Source: Vibrio aerogenes (GTDB lineage: Bacteria; Pseudomonadota; Gammaproteobacteria; Enterobacterales; Vibrionaceae). Taken from it: 64,000 nt of DNA. The notes below the pieces were generated by a model, which was given only the letters and a program-made list of their open reading frames with translations, ran no database searches and was not told the origin of the DNA. Where the stretch lies: the NCBI RefSeq assembly GCF_024346755.1, contig NZ_AP024861.1, positions 1,178,001 through 1,242,000 of the forward strand, read 5' to 3'. The translations under genes were made by a program, and so were the position numbers. Of the stretch, positions 56,075-64,000 are shown in pieces (within the stretch, counting starts at the first letter, position 1; every line of letters begins with the position of its first letter).

Positions 56075-57103
56075 TCAGTTCAGCGTTTGATGCAAAACGG
56101 CATTTTCTCCGGCCCTGACTGTTGCGGTGGCACCGTTGATTAACGTCAGATTAGGCGGCTGGTGACCGATATCCATGTCAATGATGACCGGAATCCCCAA
56201 ATCAGTCAGATACTGGCTGAGTACTTCATGGTAATGCAGGCTCTGCTCGCTCAGTGGCTTTGCAGCAGCGCTGCGGCCGAGTAACAACCCGTTAATCACT
56301 GAAAATACTCCCCGGAATTTCATGTTATGAATCGCACGAACCAGTGCCGGCGGTGACATTTCAGCATTTTCAAGATAAAGAAGCAGGCCTTCCGGATAGG
56401 CTTTTGCCAGCATTTTGAGATCGAGAAAGGGCGTATCAAACAGGTGAATCATGGTGTCCCAGCAGCCGCCAATCAGCCTGCCCTGTATTGATGTTCCTGT
56501 GTGCGGTTTCACCAGCCACTGCCAGCGGGTGGGCTGATCGGTCCGGAATCCGGCTGTCGGATCAGTGACAAAATCAGGCCAGTCTGTTGCGTATGATGTG
56601 GTGGCTGTCTGGGTAAAAGATTCACCGGTTGCGGTTGCCAGATGTTTCAGGGTGTGGCTGGTGAGTGGATCGGTCGCTTTTGGCGTCAGGTCCATCAGGT
56701 TGGAACAGTGTACCGTCGCCCATCCCAGCTTTGCAGTCAGAACCGCTGTCATTGTACTGATGTCTGAGAATCCCAGAATCCATTTGGGCCTGACTTTCTG
56801 CAGCTGTTCAAAATCAAGTAAAGGCAGCAACTCAATGGCAATTTCTCCGCCCCATGGTGGGTAGATGGCGTCAATGTTGTCATCCAGTAAAAATGACATC
56901 AATTCATCTGCCCGTTGTCTGGCCGGAGCACTGACATGCTTTGTCTGTCCATACAGACATTCGCCGGCAATCACATTAAATCCGGCAGAGAGCAGATTTT
57001 CCCGGACAACCTGAAAACGGGCCAGATGCTGTTTCGCGATGCCGGCCGAAAATGCAGTAATTGCAATGGTACTTCCGTGTTGCAATGGTCTGGGGTATTT
57101 CAT
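56075..57103 (-). CDS. S66-family LD-carboxypeptidase-like protein (MccF-type)
   Basis: A 342-residue serine peptidase of the LD-carboxypeptidase/MccF family, which trims muropeptides or cleaves microcin C-like nucleotides. The fold markers are clear: STIAITAFSAGI at the start, IYPPWGGEIAIELLPLLDFE, catalytic Ser in LGFSDIS (about 114), and the late Glu and His residues with MDIGHQPPNLTLINGA. The MccF type gives immunity against peptide-nucleotide antibiotics, so function is not fixed. GGAG lies 7 bp before the ATG. Confidence 0.85.
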   Translation of the reverse strand: MKYPRPLQHGSTIAITAFSAGIAKQHLARFQVVRENLLSAGFNVIAGECLYGQTKHVSAPARQRADELMSFLLDDNIDAIYPPWGGEIAIELLPLLDFEQLQKVRPKWILGFSDISTMTAVLTAKLGWATVHCSNLMDLTPKATDPLTSHTLKHLATATGESFTQTATTSYATDWPDFVTDPTAGFRTDQPTRWQWLVKPHTGTSIQGRLIGGCWDTMIHLFDTPFLDLKMLAKAYPEGLLLYLENAEMSPPALVRAIHNMKFRGVFSVINGLLLGRSAAAKPLSEQSLHYHEVLSQYLTDLGIPVIIDMDIGHQPPNLTLINGATATVRAGENAVLHQTLN

Positions 57104-57255
57104 CGGTTTACTCCGTCAGGTGAGCGGGTCAGGGATTGGCCAGTCTCAAATGAAGATATCATATAATAAACTTTATGTGATTGTTTTATTTCTGAAAAAC
57201 AGCAACCGCGATGCTTGTCTCTGACGATTCAATTGTTCAGGTTCCTTTTGTTTTG

Positions 57256-57284
57256 ATGTCATGCCGTTGTCACTTTCATATCAG
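57256..57284. promoter_or_regulatory. Pho box upstream of phoD
   Basis: Three 7-bp half-sites in exact 11-bp period: ATGTCAT, TTGTCAC and ATATCAG with 4-bp spacers, against the known CTGTCAT half-site (6, 5 and 4 of 7 matches). It ends 45 bp before the phoD start, where PhoB would replace the -35 element. Confidence 0.6.
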
Positions 57285-57328
57285 ACAATTGCTCATTCAA
57301 GCATAAAAATAAAGACAAGGAATATTTG

Positions 57329-59092
57329 ATGAGCAATGCAATTTCTCGTCGCCGTTTCCTGGAGTTGTCAGCGAAAGGATTTGGTGCGGCTGTGATTTCT
57401 TATGGATTGATGGGATGTAACAGCCAGAGTAATAACGATACGGTGTCTGCCACTTTTCAGCACGGGATAGCCAGTGGTGATCCGCTCACGGATGCGGTGA
57501 TTTTATGGACACGGGTCACCCCGGAAAAGGATGGTCAGGTGCAGGTTGCCTGGGAAGTGGCAACCGATCCGACATTTACCCGAATCGTCACCAATGGTAA
57601 TACATTAACCGATGCGTCACGTGATTATACTGTGAAAGTCGATGCCATTGGACTGGATGCCGGGACAAACTACTATTATCGCTTCTTCGCCGGTGATGTT
57701 CAGTCTGTGACCGGTGTGACGAAAACCCTGCCTGAAGGCGATATCAGCGCTGTAAAACTGGCGGTTGTTTCCTGTTCTAACTTCCCTGCCGGGTACTTCA
57801 ATGTCTTTGATTTGGCTGCACAGCGTGATGATCTCGATGCCTTATTGCATCTGGGAGATTATATCTACGAATATCCACGTGGCGGTTATGCCAGTGAAAA
57901 TGCAGCATCACTGGGACGCGAAGTGTTGCCCGCGACGGAATTGCTGAGTTTAAGTGATTACCGGACCCGGTACGCGCAGTATCGTACAGACAGCAGCCTG
58001 CAAAAAATTCATGCCAAAGTGCCGTTTATTACGGTTTGGGATGATCATGAAGTCGCCAATGATGCCTGGCGCGATGGGGCTGAAAACCATAATGATGGGG
58101 AAGGCGATTACGATACCCGTAAAAATGTTGCGACGCAGGCTTATTTTGAATGGCTGCCAATCCGCCCGTGGCGGGAGGGAGATCACGAAGATATTTACCG
58201 TAGCTTCAGCTTCGGTAATCTGGTGGATTTACACATGCTCGATACCCGTCTGCTGGCGCGGGATAAACAGTTAAGTTACAGCGACTATACCGATGACAGC
58301 GGTAATTTTGACCAGGCCGGATTAACGGCGGCATTGAGTGACTCAACCCGGACGATGCTGGGAGCGACACAGCTGGCATGGTTGCAGCAGCAACTAACGG
58401 CTTCAACGGCAACCTGGCAGGTACTGGGGCAGCAGGTTTTAATGGGGACCATGACGCTGCCTGCCGCGATTGTAACCGGACAGATGTCGGTGACAGATTA
58501 CGCGACATTAGGTCAGCTTGCGCAGCTGGCAGCCAGACAAACAGCCGGTGATACCACGCTCACCGATGAAGAACTGGCTTATCTGGCGGCCAATCAGGAT
58601 CAACTGACCGATGAAGTGCTGACTTTGCTTGGCCTGCCGGATATTCCATATAACCTGGATGCATGGGATGGTTATGGCTATGAGCGCGAAGTGTTGCTGC
58701 AAACGTTGAAATCGCTGAATAAAAATACCGTGGTGATTGCCGGTGATACCCATAATGCCTGGGCGAACAATCTGACTGATGCCAGTGGGGATAAAGTCGC
58801 GGTTGAGTTTGCGACCAGTTCGGTCAGTTCTCCCGGTATGGAAACTTACTTAGGGTTTGGAGCGTCAGAAGCGCAAACTTATGAAAGTGCCATTACAGGC
58901 ATGGTGGACGGATTACAGTACACAAATTTGCTGGAACGAGGCTATCTGCTGCTGGAATTAACGCCGGAACGGGCCAGTGCAACCTGGTATTTTGTGGATA
59001 CGATTTTATCAACCACATACAGTGAGCAAACAACCCGTCGCCGCCAGGCTTATATGATGGCGGGTGATCCACAGCTGGTGATGGATGTGTAG
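57329..59092 (+). CDS. phoD: Alkaline phosphatase D (PhoD family)
   Basis: Tat-exported metallophosphatase, 587 residues. The N-terminus has the twin-arginine motif SRRRFLELSAKG followed by a hydrophobic stretch ending GLMGCNS. A PhoD N-terminal beta domain (FQHGIASGDPLTDAVILWTRV) precedes the metallophosphatase core: VVSCSNFPAGYFN, LLHLGDYIYEY, TVWDDHEVANDAW and VIAGDTHNAWANN, giving the calcium/iron site. It releases phosphate from phosphodiesters outside the cytoplasm. AAGGA lies 7 bp before this ATG. The Pho box predicts induction on phosphate starvation. Confidence 0.93.
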   Translation: MSNAISRRRFLELSAKGFGAAVISYGLMGCNSQSNNDTVSATFQHGIASGDPLTDAVILWTRVTPEKDGQVQVAWEVATDPTFTRIVTNGNTLTDASRDYTVKVDAIGLDAGTNYYYRFFAGDVQSVTGVTKTLPEGDISAVKLAVVSCSNFPAGYFNVFDLAAQRDDLDALLHLGDYIYEYPRGGYASENAASLGREVLPATELLSLSDYRTRYAQYRTDSSLQKIHAKVPFITVWDDHEVANDAWRDGAENHNDGEGDYDTRKNVATQAYFEWLPIRPWREGDHEDIYRSFSFGNLVDLHMLDTRLLARDKQLSYSDYTDDSGNFDQAGLTAALSDSTRTMLGATQLAWLQQQLTASTATWQVLGQQVLMGTMTLPAAIVTGQMSVTDYATLGQLAQLAARQTAGDTTLTDEELAYLAANQDQLTDEVLTLLGLPDIPYNLDAWDGYGYEREVLLQTLKSLNKNTVVIAGDTHNAWANNLTDASGDKVAVEFATSSVSSPGMETYLGFGASEAQTYESAITGMVDGLQYTNLLERGYLLLELTPERASATWYFVDTILSTTYSEQTTRRRQAYMMAGDPQLVMDV

Positions 59093-59106
59093 TTATTTTT
59101 AAATAT

Positions 59107-59159
59107 CTGCACCTTGCAGTGGTATCGGCAATACCGGATGTGTGGTGCAGATTATTTTG
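59107..59159 (+). terminator. Two-armed hairpin after phoD
   Basis: CTGCACC pairs with GGTGCAG, and an inner GGTAT/ATACC pair stacks inside; ATTATTTTGTG follows. Likely the phoD terminator. Confidence 0.5.
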
Positions 59160-59807
59160 TGATGAATGACTTTCGGGCGAGATTGATTGGCTCCTGTCCT
59201 GCGTTACTGATTTTCAACGTAGAATGACTATGTTTGCCCCCTTTTCTTATAAAGGAGGTGTGCCTTGCTCAGAAACCAATCAATGCTCGCTGAATATGCA
59301 TCTTGAGGTCACTTGGGTATATACGGGTATATATTGTCATAATGCGGCCTTTATCAAACTATCTGATATATTGACATGGTTAATTTATCCGGCTTCTCAT
59401 TTCTGTAATTGATTAATTACAATTTTACTTCTATATAAAAATAACTATTTATATAGAAGTTTTTAATATAAATAAAAAATATGTTTCCCACCCAATTTAT
59501 TAAAATCAGCATCCATTTTTTTGAGTGTCGATATTTCACATTATTCCATGTCCGGCGTGACTAAATATAAAACTTCATCTATATCTGAAACCTATGTTTT
59601 GGATGATCAGTATATTGTCCGGTAATAATCATTCATCAGAATCACGCATGAATCATTGATGAAAAGAGACCGGGAAATGACTCATCTGCCTGAAATTGTG
59701 AGCATTCAAACATCCGGAGCATAGATAAGCACCAGTTCTGAACCATTTCAGAGTCGTATAACTGGTTTGATATTCACAAAAATAATAACGAAAAAACAGG
59801 ATAGAAC
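59160..59807. other. Intergenic region before the pectinesterase gene
   Basis: About 650 bp with no credible gene. It contains a dispersed repeat copy (59298-59322) and AT-rich DNA near 59430-59490, as expected for the pectinesterase promoter. A KdgR-like half pair TGAAAC/GTTTTG at 59586 has the wrong spacing. Confidence 0.4.
59298..59322 (+). repeat. Dispersed intergenic repeat, copy 5 (best copy)
   Basis: GCATCTTGAGGTCACTTGGG followed by TATAT; taken as the reference sequence of the family. Confidence 0.7.
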
Positions 59808-61277
59808 ATGAAAATAAAACAACGTACAGTCAGAGTGATGATACTTGCATCATTCGCCGCGCCCATGGCTTTCGCAAGTCCGGTTATCTATGCCGGATCA
59901 CTCTCGAATCAACTGTCACCGGCACCACACAGTACCCATGTCTACGAAGATACGACATTCACGCTCACCTTTGACAGCACACCGGCAAAAGGCAGTGGCT
60001 CCATCCGTATTTATAACGCAGATAATGATCAGTTAGTCGACACCATCAATGTCGGGACCGACACCGATAACATTGGTTACAAAAATGTCAGAACCCTGAA
60101 AACTTATTCTGTAAGGGTTCGCGGCAGGCAGGTCCATATCACGCCTCATGCTAAAAAGCTGCAACGTGGTCAGTCCTATTATGTGACTGTTCCGGCCTCC
60201 GCTTTTACCGGGGCAAAAATCGCCGGTCAAACATTCAATGGCATCGACCGCAACACTGACTGGGTCGTCAGTACACGCGCCAGTCTGCCGGATGTGAACA
60301 AAACAACGATTGTTGTTGATGATAACGGCTCACAGGCTGATTTCCGGACCGTACAGGGAGCCATTAATTTTGTACGCCAGTATCACAGCAATAATCAAAT
60401 GGAAATATTGGTAAAAGCAGGCACTTATGAAGAGCCGCTGTATATCTATAAGCAAAACAATCTCACCATCCGGGGGGAAGGAAAAAATAACACCATTATC
60501 ACCTATAAGAATAACAATAATCTTAACTCTGGCACATCCGGCCGGGCGTTACTGCTTGCTTACGGTTGTGACATGTTAAGGTTAAAAGACCTGACGATAA
60601 AAAACAGCACGTTAGTTGCCGAAGGGGGACAGGCTGAAACCATTTATTTCAACAGTTCAAATGGTCGTCTGATTGCTATGAACAGTAACTTCATCAGCGA
60701 GCAGGATACGTTGCTGCTCAAAGGCTGGACCTGGTTCTATAACACCATGGTGGCAGGTAATGTTGACTTTATCTGGGGCTATCCGCATGTGTCCTTATTT
60801 GAGAACAGTGAAATCCGCACCGTCGGCGATTCCCGTGGCAAAAATCATGGTGGATATATTTTACAGGCCCGGGTGCCGGATAAATCAGACAAAGGGTTTG
60901 TCTTTCTCAATTCAAAACTCACCCGCGGTAAAAGTGTCAATGGCTACTCTGTTCCGGATAACAAAACGTATTTAGCCCGGAGTGGCGGAAAATCCTCCTA
61001 CTATGATAACGTCGCTTTTATTAATACCCGGATGGATAAACATATCAACACTGCCGGATGGAATGGGTCACGGACGCCGAACCCATCTCAGGCCGATAAG
61101 CATGCAGGATGGCGTGAATACAACAGTCAAGATCTCTCGGGCAATCGTCTGAATGTCTCATCGCGGTTATCAAATGCTTACCAAATGACCAGCAATGATG
61201 TGAATAACGGATATAAAAACCGTCAGCAAATCTTTGAAGATTACAATAACGGTTCGGGCTGGAATCCACAGAATTAG
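59808..61277 (+). CDS. Secreted pectinesterase (CE8) with N-terminal Ig-like domain
   Basis: Pectin methylesterase, 489 residues, which de-esterifies pectin so that lyases can act. Signal peptide about 1-29, an Ig-like (Big_5-type) domain about 35-155 (STHVYEDTTFTLTFDS), then the right-handed beta-helix. The catalytic set is visible: AETIYFNSSNGRL, ISEQDTLLLK (Asp), AGNVDFIWG (Asp) and YLARSGG (Arg), with FRTVQGAINFV at the start of the fold. Predicted extracellular. It fits with kduD at 10598 as part of a pectin diet, though the two are about 48 kb apart. Confidence 0.9.
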   Translation: MKIKQRTVRVMILASFAAPMAFASPVIYAGSLSNQLSPAPHSTHVYEDTTFTLTFDSTPAKGSGSIRIYNADNDQLVDTINVGTDTDNIGYKNVRTLKTYSVRVRGRQVHITPHAKKLQRGQSYYVTVPASAFTGAKIAGQTFNGIDRNTDWVVSTRASLPDVNKTTIVVDDNGSQADFRTVQGAINFVRQYHSNNQMEILVKAGTYEEPLYIYKQNNLTIRGEGKNNTIITYKNNNNLNSGTSGRALLLAYGCDMLRLKDLTIKNSTLVAEGGQAETIYFNSSNGRLIAMNSNFISEQDTLLLKGWTWFYNTMVAGNVDFIWGYPHVSLFENSEIRTVGDSRGKNHGGYILQARVPDKSDKGFVFLNSKLTRGKSVNGYSVPDNKTYLARSGGKSSYYDNVAFINTRMDKHINTAGWNGSRTPNPSQADKHAGWREYNSQDLSGNRLNVSSRLSNAYQMTSNDVNNGYKNRQQIFEDYNNGSGWNPQN

Positions 61278-61307
61278 CTTTTTACCGGCATGATGACAGA
61301 ACAGTTT

Positions 61308-61332
61308 ACGGGCCGAAGTATGGCCCGTTTTT
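61308..61332. terminator. Terminator between pectinesterase and the AraC gene
   Basis: ACGGGCC pairs with GGCCCGT over an 8-nt loop, followed by TTTT. Located between convergent genes. Confidence 0.75.
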
Positions 61333-61358
61333 CGTGACGCTTCTCACTCTGAGCAGCT

Positions 61359-62132
61359 TTACTGATGCGAAAAATAATGCGTGGGTGTAGTGCCCAGCAC
61401 TTGCCTGAATACACTGATAAAAGCGCTGACACTGTCATAGCCCAGCTCAAATGCAACCACAGTCACCTGCCGCCCTTCTGCCAGCAATTCAAGTGCCCGG
61501 ATTAAACGCGCTCTTTGCCGCCAAGCCGTAAAGGTGTAGCCGGTTTCGGCGACAAATTTCCGGCTCAGGGAGCGATTAGAAATACCACTCCAGTCAGCCC
61601 ATTGTTGCAGACTTTGTTTATTACCCGGATCCCGGAGCAGTGCCCTGGCAACACGTATCAGCCTGGGATCTTTGGGCATCGTCAAACCAAAAGGCTCAAC
61701 CGGGGCGACACATAATTCATCGAGAATCACCATGGCTATCCGTAACTCGCGCTCACTGAGTGTTTCACCCTGCCAGTCTGATGCCCGCATCACGGCTTCC
61801 CGCAGTAAACGGGTGATTTTGACTAAACAAGGTTGCCGGGGTAAATCTGTGCAGGCAGGACCGGAGACATAGCAGCTCCAGCTTTCAACCGCACCATGGC
61901 TGTAACCAAAGTGGGGAACGCCGGGGGGCATCCATATCGCGTGCTCAGCCGGAACGATCCAGGTTCCGGTTTCGGTTCCCAGAGTGAATACCCCCTTTCT
62001 CAGACCTGAGAGTTGCCCTCTGGCATGTTTGTGTAACCCGGAGCTTCTCTCGACGGGTTTTTCATCACAGATGACAAGAATGAAGGGTTCAGTGGTATCA
62101 GACTGAGCCTGGCGCAGTTTTTCTTCGGACAT
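61359..62132 (-). CDS. AraC-family transcriptional regulator with cupin sensor
   Basis: About 257 residues: an N-terminal cupin (KHARGQLSGLRKGVFTLG, IWMPPGVPHFGY) and a C-terminal double helix-turn-helix (SNRSLSRKFVAETGYTFTAWRQRARL and VAFELGYDSVSAFISVFRQVLGTTPTHYF). It is divergent from the oxidase-like gene at 62232 with 99 bp between them and most likely controls it. Inducer unknown. The start at 62132 has GGA upstream; 62147 is the longer alternative. Confidence 0.85.
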   Translation of the reverse strand: MSEEKLRQAQSDTTEPFILVICDEKPVERSSGLHKHARGQLSGLRKGVFTLGTETGTWIVPAEHAIWMPPGVPHFGYSHGAVESWSCYVSGPACTDLPRQPCLVKITRLLREAVMRASDWQGETLSERELRIAMVILDELCVAPVEPFGLTMPKDPRLIRVARALLRDPGNKQSLQQWADWSGISNRSLSRKFVAETGYTFTAWRQRARLIRALELLAEGRQVTVVAFELGYDSVSAFISVFRQVLGTTPTHYFSHQ

Positions 62133-62231
62133 GGCGTCATCCAGCAATTGATTGGCATGAATAACTTAGTCATGCCGGATTGAAAAAATTATACTCAATT
62201 TTTTAGCGTGACAGAAGACAGGAGAACGCTG

Positions 62232-62855
62232 ATGGAACAAGATCATACGACGCTTAACGATGCAGATCTGGACTTACTCTATGATCCGCCCCCGGAACAT
62301 ATTCAGCAGGGCGTGATGTCTGAACTGATTTCCTTCCATATTGACTACCTTGCCAGGGCGACATTTTTTTGTCTCGCAACCGGACGGGAAAACGGGTTGG
62401 ATGCCTCTCCCCGCGGTGGTCCGCCGGGTTTTGTAAAAGTGTTGGATAACAAGACTATCGCCTTCGCTGACTGGCCGGGAAACAACCGGATTGAGTCGAT
62501 GCGTAATCTGGTCCATGACAACAGGGTCGGCATGTTGTTTCTGTTCCCCGGTCTGATGGTGTTTATGCGCATTAACGGCCATGCCCGTTGTACCAGCGAT
62601 GAGACCATTTGCCGTCAGTGTGCTGAAGGTCATCAGGTGCCTAAAACGGTCACTATTATTGATGTGCGGGAGGTATTTTTCCATTGCGGCAGAGCAGTGA
62701 GCCGTGCCCGGTTATGGCAAACCTCATCTCATATTGAACGCAGCAGTGTACCCAGTCCGGGCCAAATGCGTGCGGCCATGACTCAGCAGGGGCCTGAAGT
62801 CGCAGAGAAAATTGACGAGACATATCATCAGCAAATGAACCAACAACTATACTGA
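62232..62855 (+). CDS. Pyridoxamine 5'-phosphate oxidase-family flavoprotein
   Basis: About 207 residues in the FMN-binding split barrel of the MSMEG_1061-like group: FFCLATGRENGLDASPRGGPPGFVKVLD, TIAFADWPGNNRIESMRNL, GMLFLFPGLMVFMRINGHARC. These proteins bind FMN or F420 and have mostly unknown substrates. AGGAGA precedes the ATG at 62232; the GTG at 62208 is possible. Likely regulated by the divergent AraC protein. Confidence 0.82.
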   Translation: MEQDHTTLNDADLDLLYDPPPEHIQQGVMSELISFHIDYLARATFFCLATGRENGLDASPRGGPPGFVKVLDNKTIAFADWPGNNRIESMRNLVHDNRVGMLFLFPGLMVFMRINGHARCTSDETICRQCAEGHQVPKTVTIIDVREVFFHCGRAVSRARLWQTSSHIERSSVPSPGQMRAAMTQQGPEVAEKIDETYHQQMNQQLY

Positions 62856-62898
62856 CCTCAGGATGCAGGGTGAACTGTTGTATCAGGATGACCGTTTT

Positions 62899-62952
62899 GT
62901 TGAAAGGCGCATTACTGTTGTTGAATGACATGTTAGTATAGCGCCTTTCAAC
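62899..62952. repeat. Perfect 12-bp inverted repeat before rlmF
   Basis: GTTGAAAGGCGC and GCGCCTTTCAAC, 30 bp apart, with TACT/AGTA able to extend the stem. It ends 22 bp before the rlmF start. No U-run follows on the plus strand. Confidence 0.7.
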
Positions 62953-62974
62953 TGCCCCACATTATACGAGTCAC

Positions 62975-64000
62975 ATGAGTCAAAAAACAAAACCGGCTAA
63001 ATCTGCAGCACCTGCGATATCGACTTCAGAGACGAAGGTTGTCAAGCTCTGCTCCAAAGGATTGCATCCGCGCAACAAACATCAGGGACGTTATGATTTT
63101 CCGGCGTTGGTGAAAGCTCTGCCCGAACTGAAAAAGCATGTGACTGTGAATCCGAAAGGTGAACAGACCGTAAACTTTTCTGATCCTCTGGCGGTGAAGT
63201 TACTGAATAAAGCGCTGCTGAGCTGCCATTATCAGGTCACGATGTGGGATATTCCTCAGGGATATCTTTGCCCGCCGATTCCGGGCCGGGCGGATTATAT
63301 TCACCGGGCGGCTGAATTACTGAAAAAAGACCAGCCGGGTCTGGACATGGGTCAGATCAGGGCGCTGGATATTGGTGTCGGTGCGAACTGTATTTATCCA
63401 ATCATTGGTGTGTGTGACTATGGCTGGCACTATGTTGCCAGTGATGTTGATCCGGTCTCGGTAAAAAATGCCCGTCGAATTGCTGAAAGTAATCCGGTGC
63501 TGAAGGGGAAGATTGCATGTCGGTTACAGAAAAACAGCCGGAATCTGTTCAAAGAGATCATCCAGCCGGGTGAGTGCTATCATATGACGACCTGTAATCC
63601 GCCGTTTCACAAGTCATTGCAGGAAGCTATGCAGGGAACCCGGCGAAAACTGAATAACCTGAAACAGAACCGGACAAAACGGGGTCAGACCGGGGAGAAG
63701 AAGCACCATCAATACCCCGCTCAGTCCTCACTTAATTTTGGTGGTCAGAAAGCAGAGCTTTGGTGTCCGGGCGGTGAAGCTGCTTTTATTAAAAATATGG
63801 CGCTGGAAAGCCGTGAGTTTGCGTCACAGGTTCTGTGGTTTACCACATTGATTTCGAAAAAAGAGAATGTACGCTGGATGCAAAAACAACTGACAAAGGC
63901 GGGCGCGCAGGAGATACAGATCGTCGGGATGAGCCAGGGGCAGAAGACCAGCCGGTTTATGGCCTGGACGTTTCAGACCGCAGCGCAACGTCAACAATGG
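62975..64000 (+). CDS. rlmF: 23S rRNA (adenine1618-N6)-methyltransferase RlmF (3' end at window edge)
   Basis: Methylates A1618 of 23S rRNA. The frame is open from ATG 62975 to base 64000 (342 codons) without a stop. After a basic Ser/Ala/Lys-rich start, it shows [43 protein letters not shown], the SAM loop [17 protein letters not shown], the catalytic [13 protein letters not shown] (NPPF) and [20 protein letters not shown], all characteristic of RlmF. A basic insert near 230-250 is normal for Vibrio-like members as far as I can judge. The visible part must be nearly complete. Confidence 0.92.
   Translation, partial: MSQKTKPAKSAAPAISTSETKVVKLCSKGLHPRNKHQGRYDFPALVKALPELKKHVTVNPKGEQTVNFSDPLAVKLLNKALLSCHYQVTMWDIPQGYLCPPIPGRADYIHRAAELLKKDQPGLDMGQIRALDIGVGANCIYPIIGVCDYGWHYVASDVDPVSVKNARRIAESNPVLKGKIACRLQKNSRNLFKEIIQPGECYHMTTCNPPFHKSLQEAMQGTRRKLNNLKQNRTKRGQTGEKKHHQYPAQSSLNFGGQKAELWCPGGEAAFIKNMALESREFASQVLWFTTLISKKENVRWMQKQLTKAGAQEIQIVGMSQGQKTSRFMAWTFQTAAQRQQW

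Noticed and set aside
59224..59412. 62-codon frame upstream of the pectinesterase
   Set aside because: It overlaps a dispersed repeat and has a repeat-derived composition; the AAGGAGG at 59251 is inside the frame, not before its start.
59586..59601. Possible KdgR site before the pectinesterase
   Set aside because: TGAAAC and GTTTTG are separated by 4 bp instead of 3 and the second half is imperfect.

Overview
The window looks like a chromosomal segment of a marine gammaproteobacterium, most likely a Vibrio. The evidence is a vibriolysin-type M4 protease, a tad pilus locus, an FbpABC iron importer, Zur-controlled spare ribosomal proteins, RlmF, and many dCache, GGDEF and HD-GYP signalling proteins. 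Base composition looks moderate (I judge slightly below 50 percent GC, not computed). I cannot name the species. No tRNA, rRNA, CRISPR array, insertion sequence or integrase is visible.

Layout. 1-10417: a compact, translationally coupled tad/Flp pilus assembly operon (tadV partial, rcpC, rcpA, cpaD, tadZ, tadA, tadB, tadC, tadD, tadE, tadF) plus a DUF454 gene, closed by a textbook terminator. 10598-11455: kduD of pectin breakdown behind a near-ideal KdgR operator. 11704-14833: an orphan periplasmic binding protein, then a sigma factor, permease and thioredoxin-like gene. 14875-15389: Zur box and zinc-free L31/L36 paralogues.

16241-35883 is the centre of interest: a hybrid NRPS-PKS cluster, all on the plus strand. 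Its assembly line reads A-T-C / A-T / KS-AT-KR-DH-T / C-A-T-TE, followed by a DHA2-type MFS exporter, a small membrane protein, an NADP-dependent oxidoreductase and an HlyD adaptor, then a terminator. If colinear, it would join an unusual acyl starter (the first A domain lacks the usual Asp235), a second residue, a two-carbon unsaturated ketide extension, and aspartate (signature DLTKVGHVGK), released by the thioesterase. This resembles the layout of vinylogous-amino-acid makers such as the syrbactins, but the residues differ and I do not recognise the product. The PKS gene carries a frameshift in a run of eight G, inside the ketosynthase. Four back-to-back 15-bp units resembling Fur boxes lie before the last NRPS gene, so the cluster may respond to iron.

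36248-47617: vibriolysin-like protease, a GNAT acetyltransferase behind a perfect 17-bp inverted repeat, a secreted PHB-depolymerase-like esterase, and two adjacent large sensors of opposite predicted c-di-GMP activity (HD-GYP and GGDEF). 47642-51479: Fur-boxed FbpABC iron importer on the minus strand. 52122-64000: chemoreceptor, DoxX, pirin, DCC thiol protein, S66 peptidase, PhoD behind a Pho box, secreted pectinesterase, an AraC regulator divergent from a flavin-type oxidase, and rlmF running off the end. A short dispersed repeat (core CATCTTGAGGTCACTTGGG) recurs in at least five intergenic gaps.
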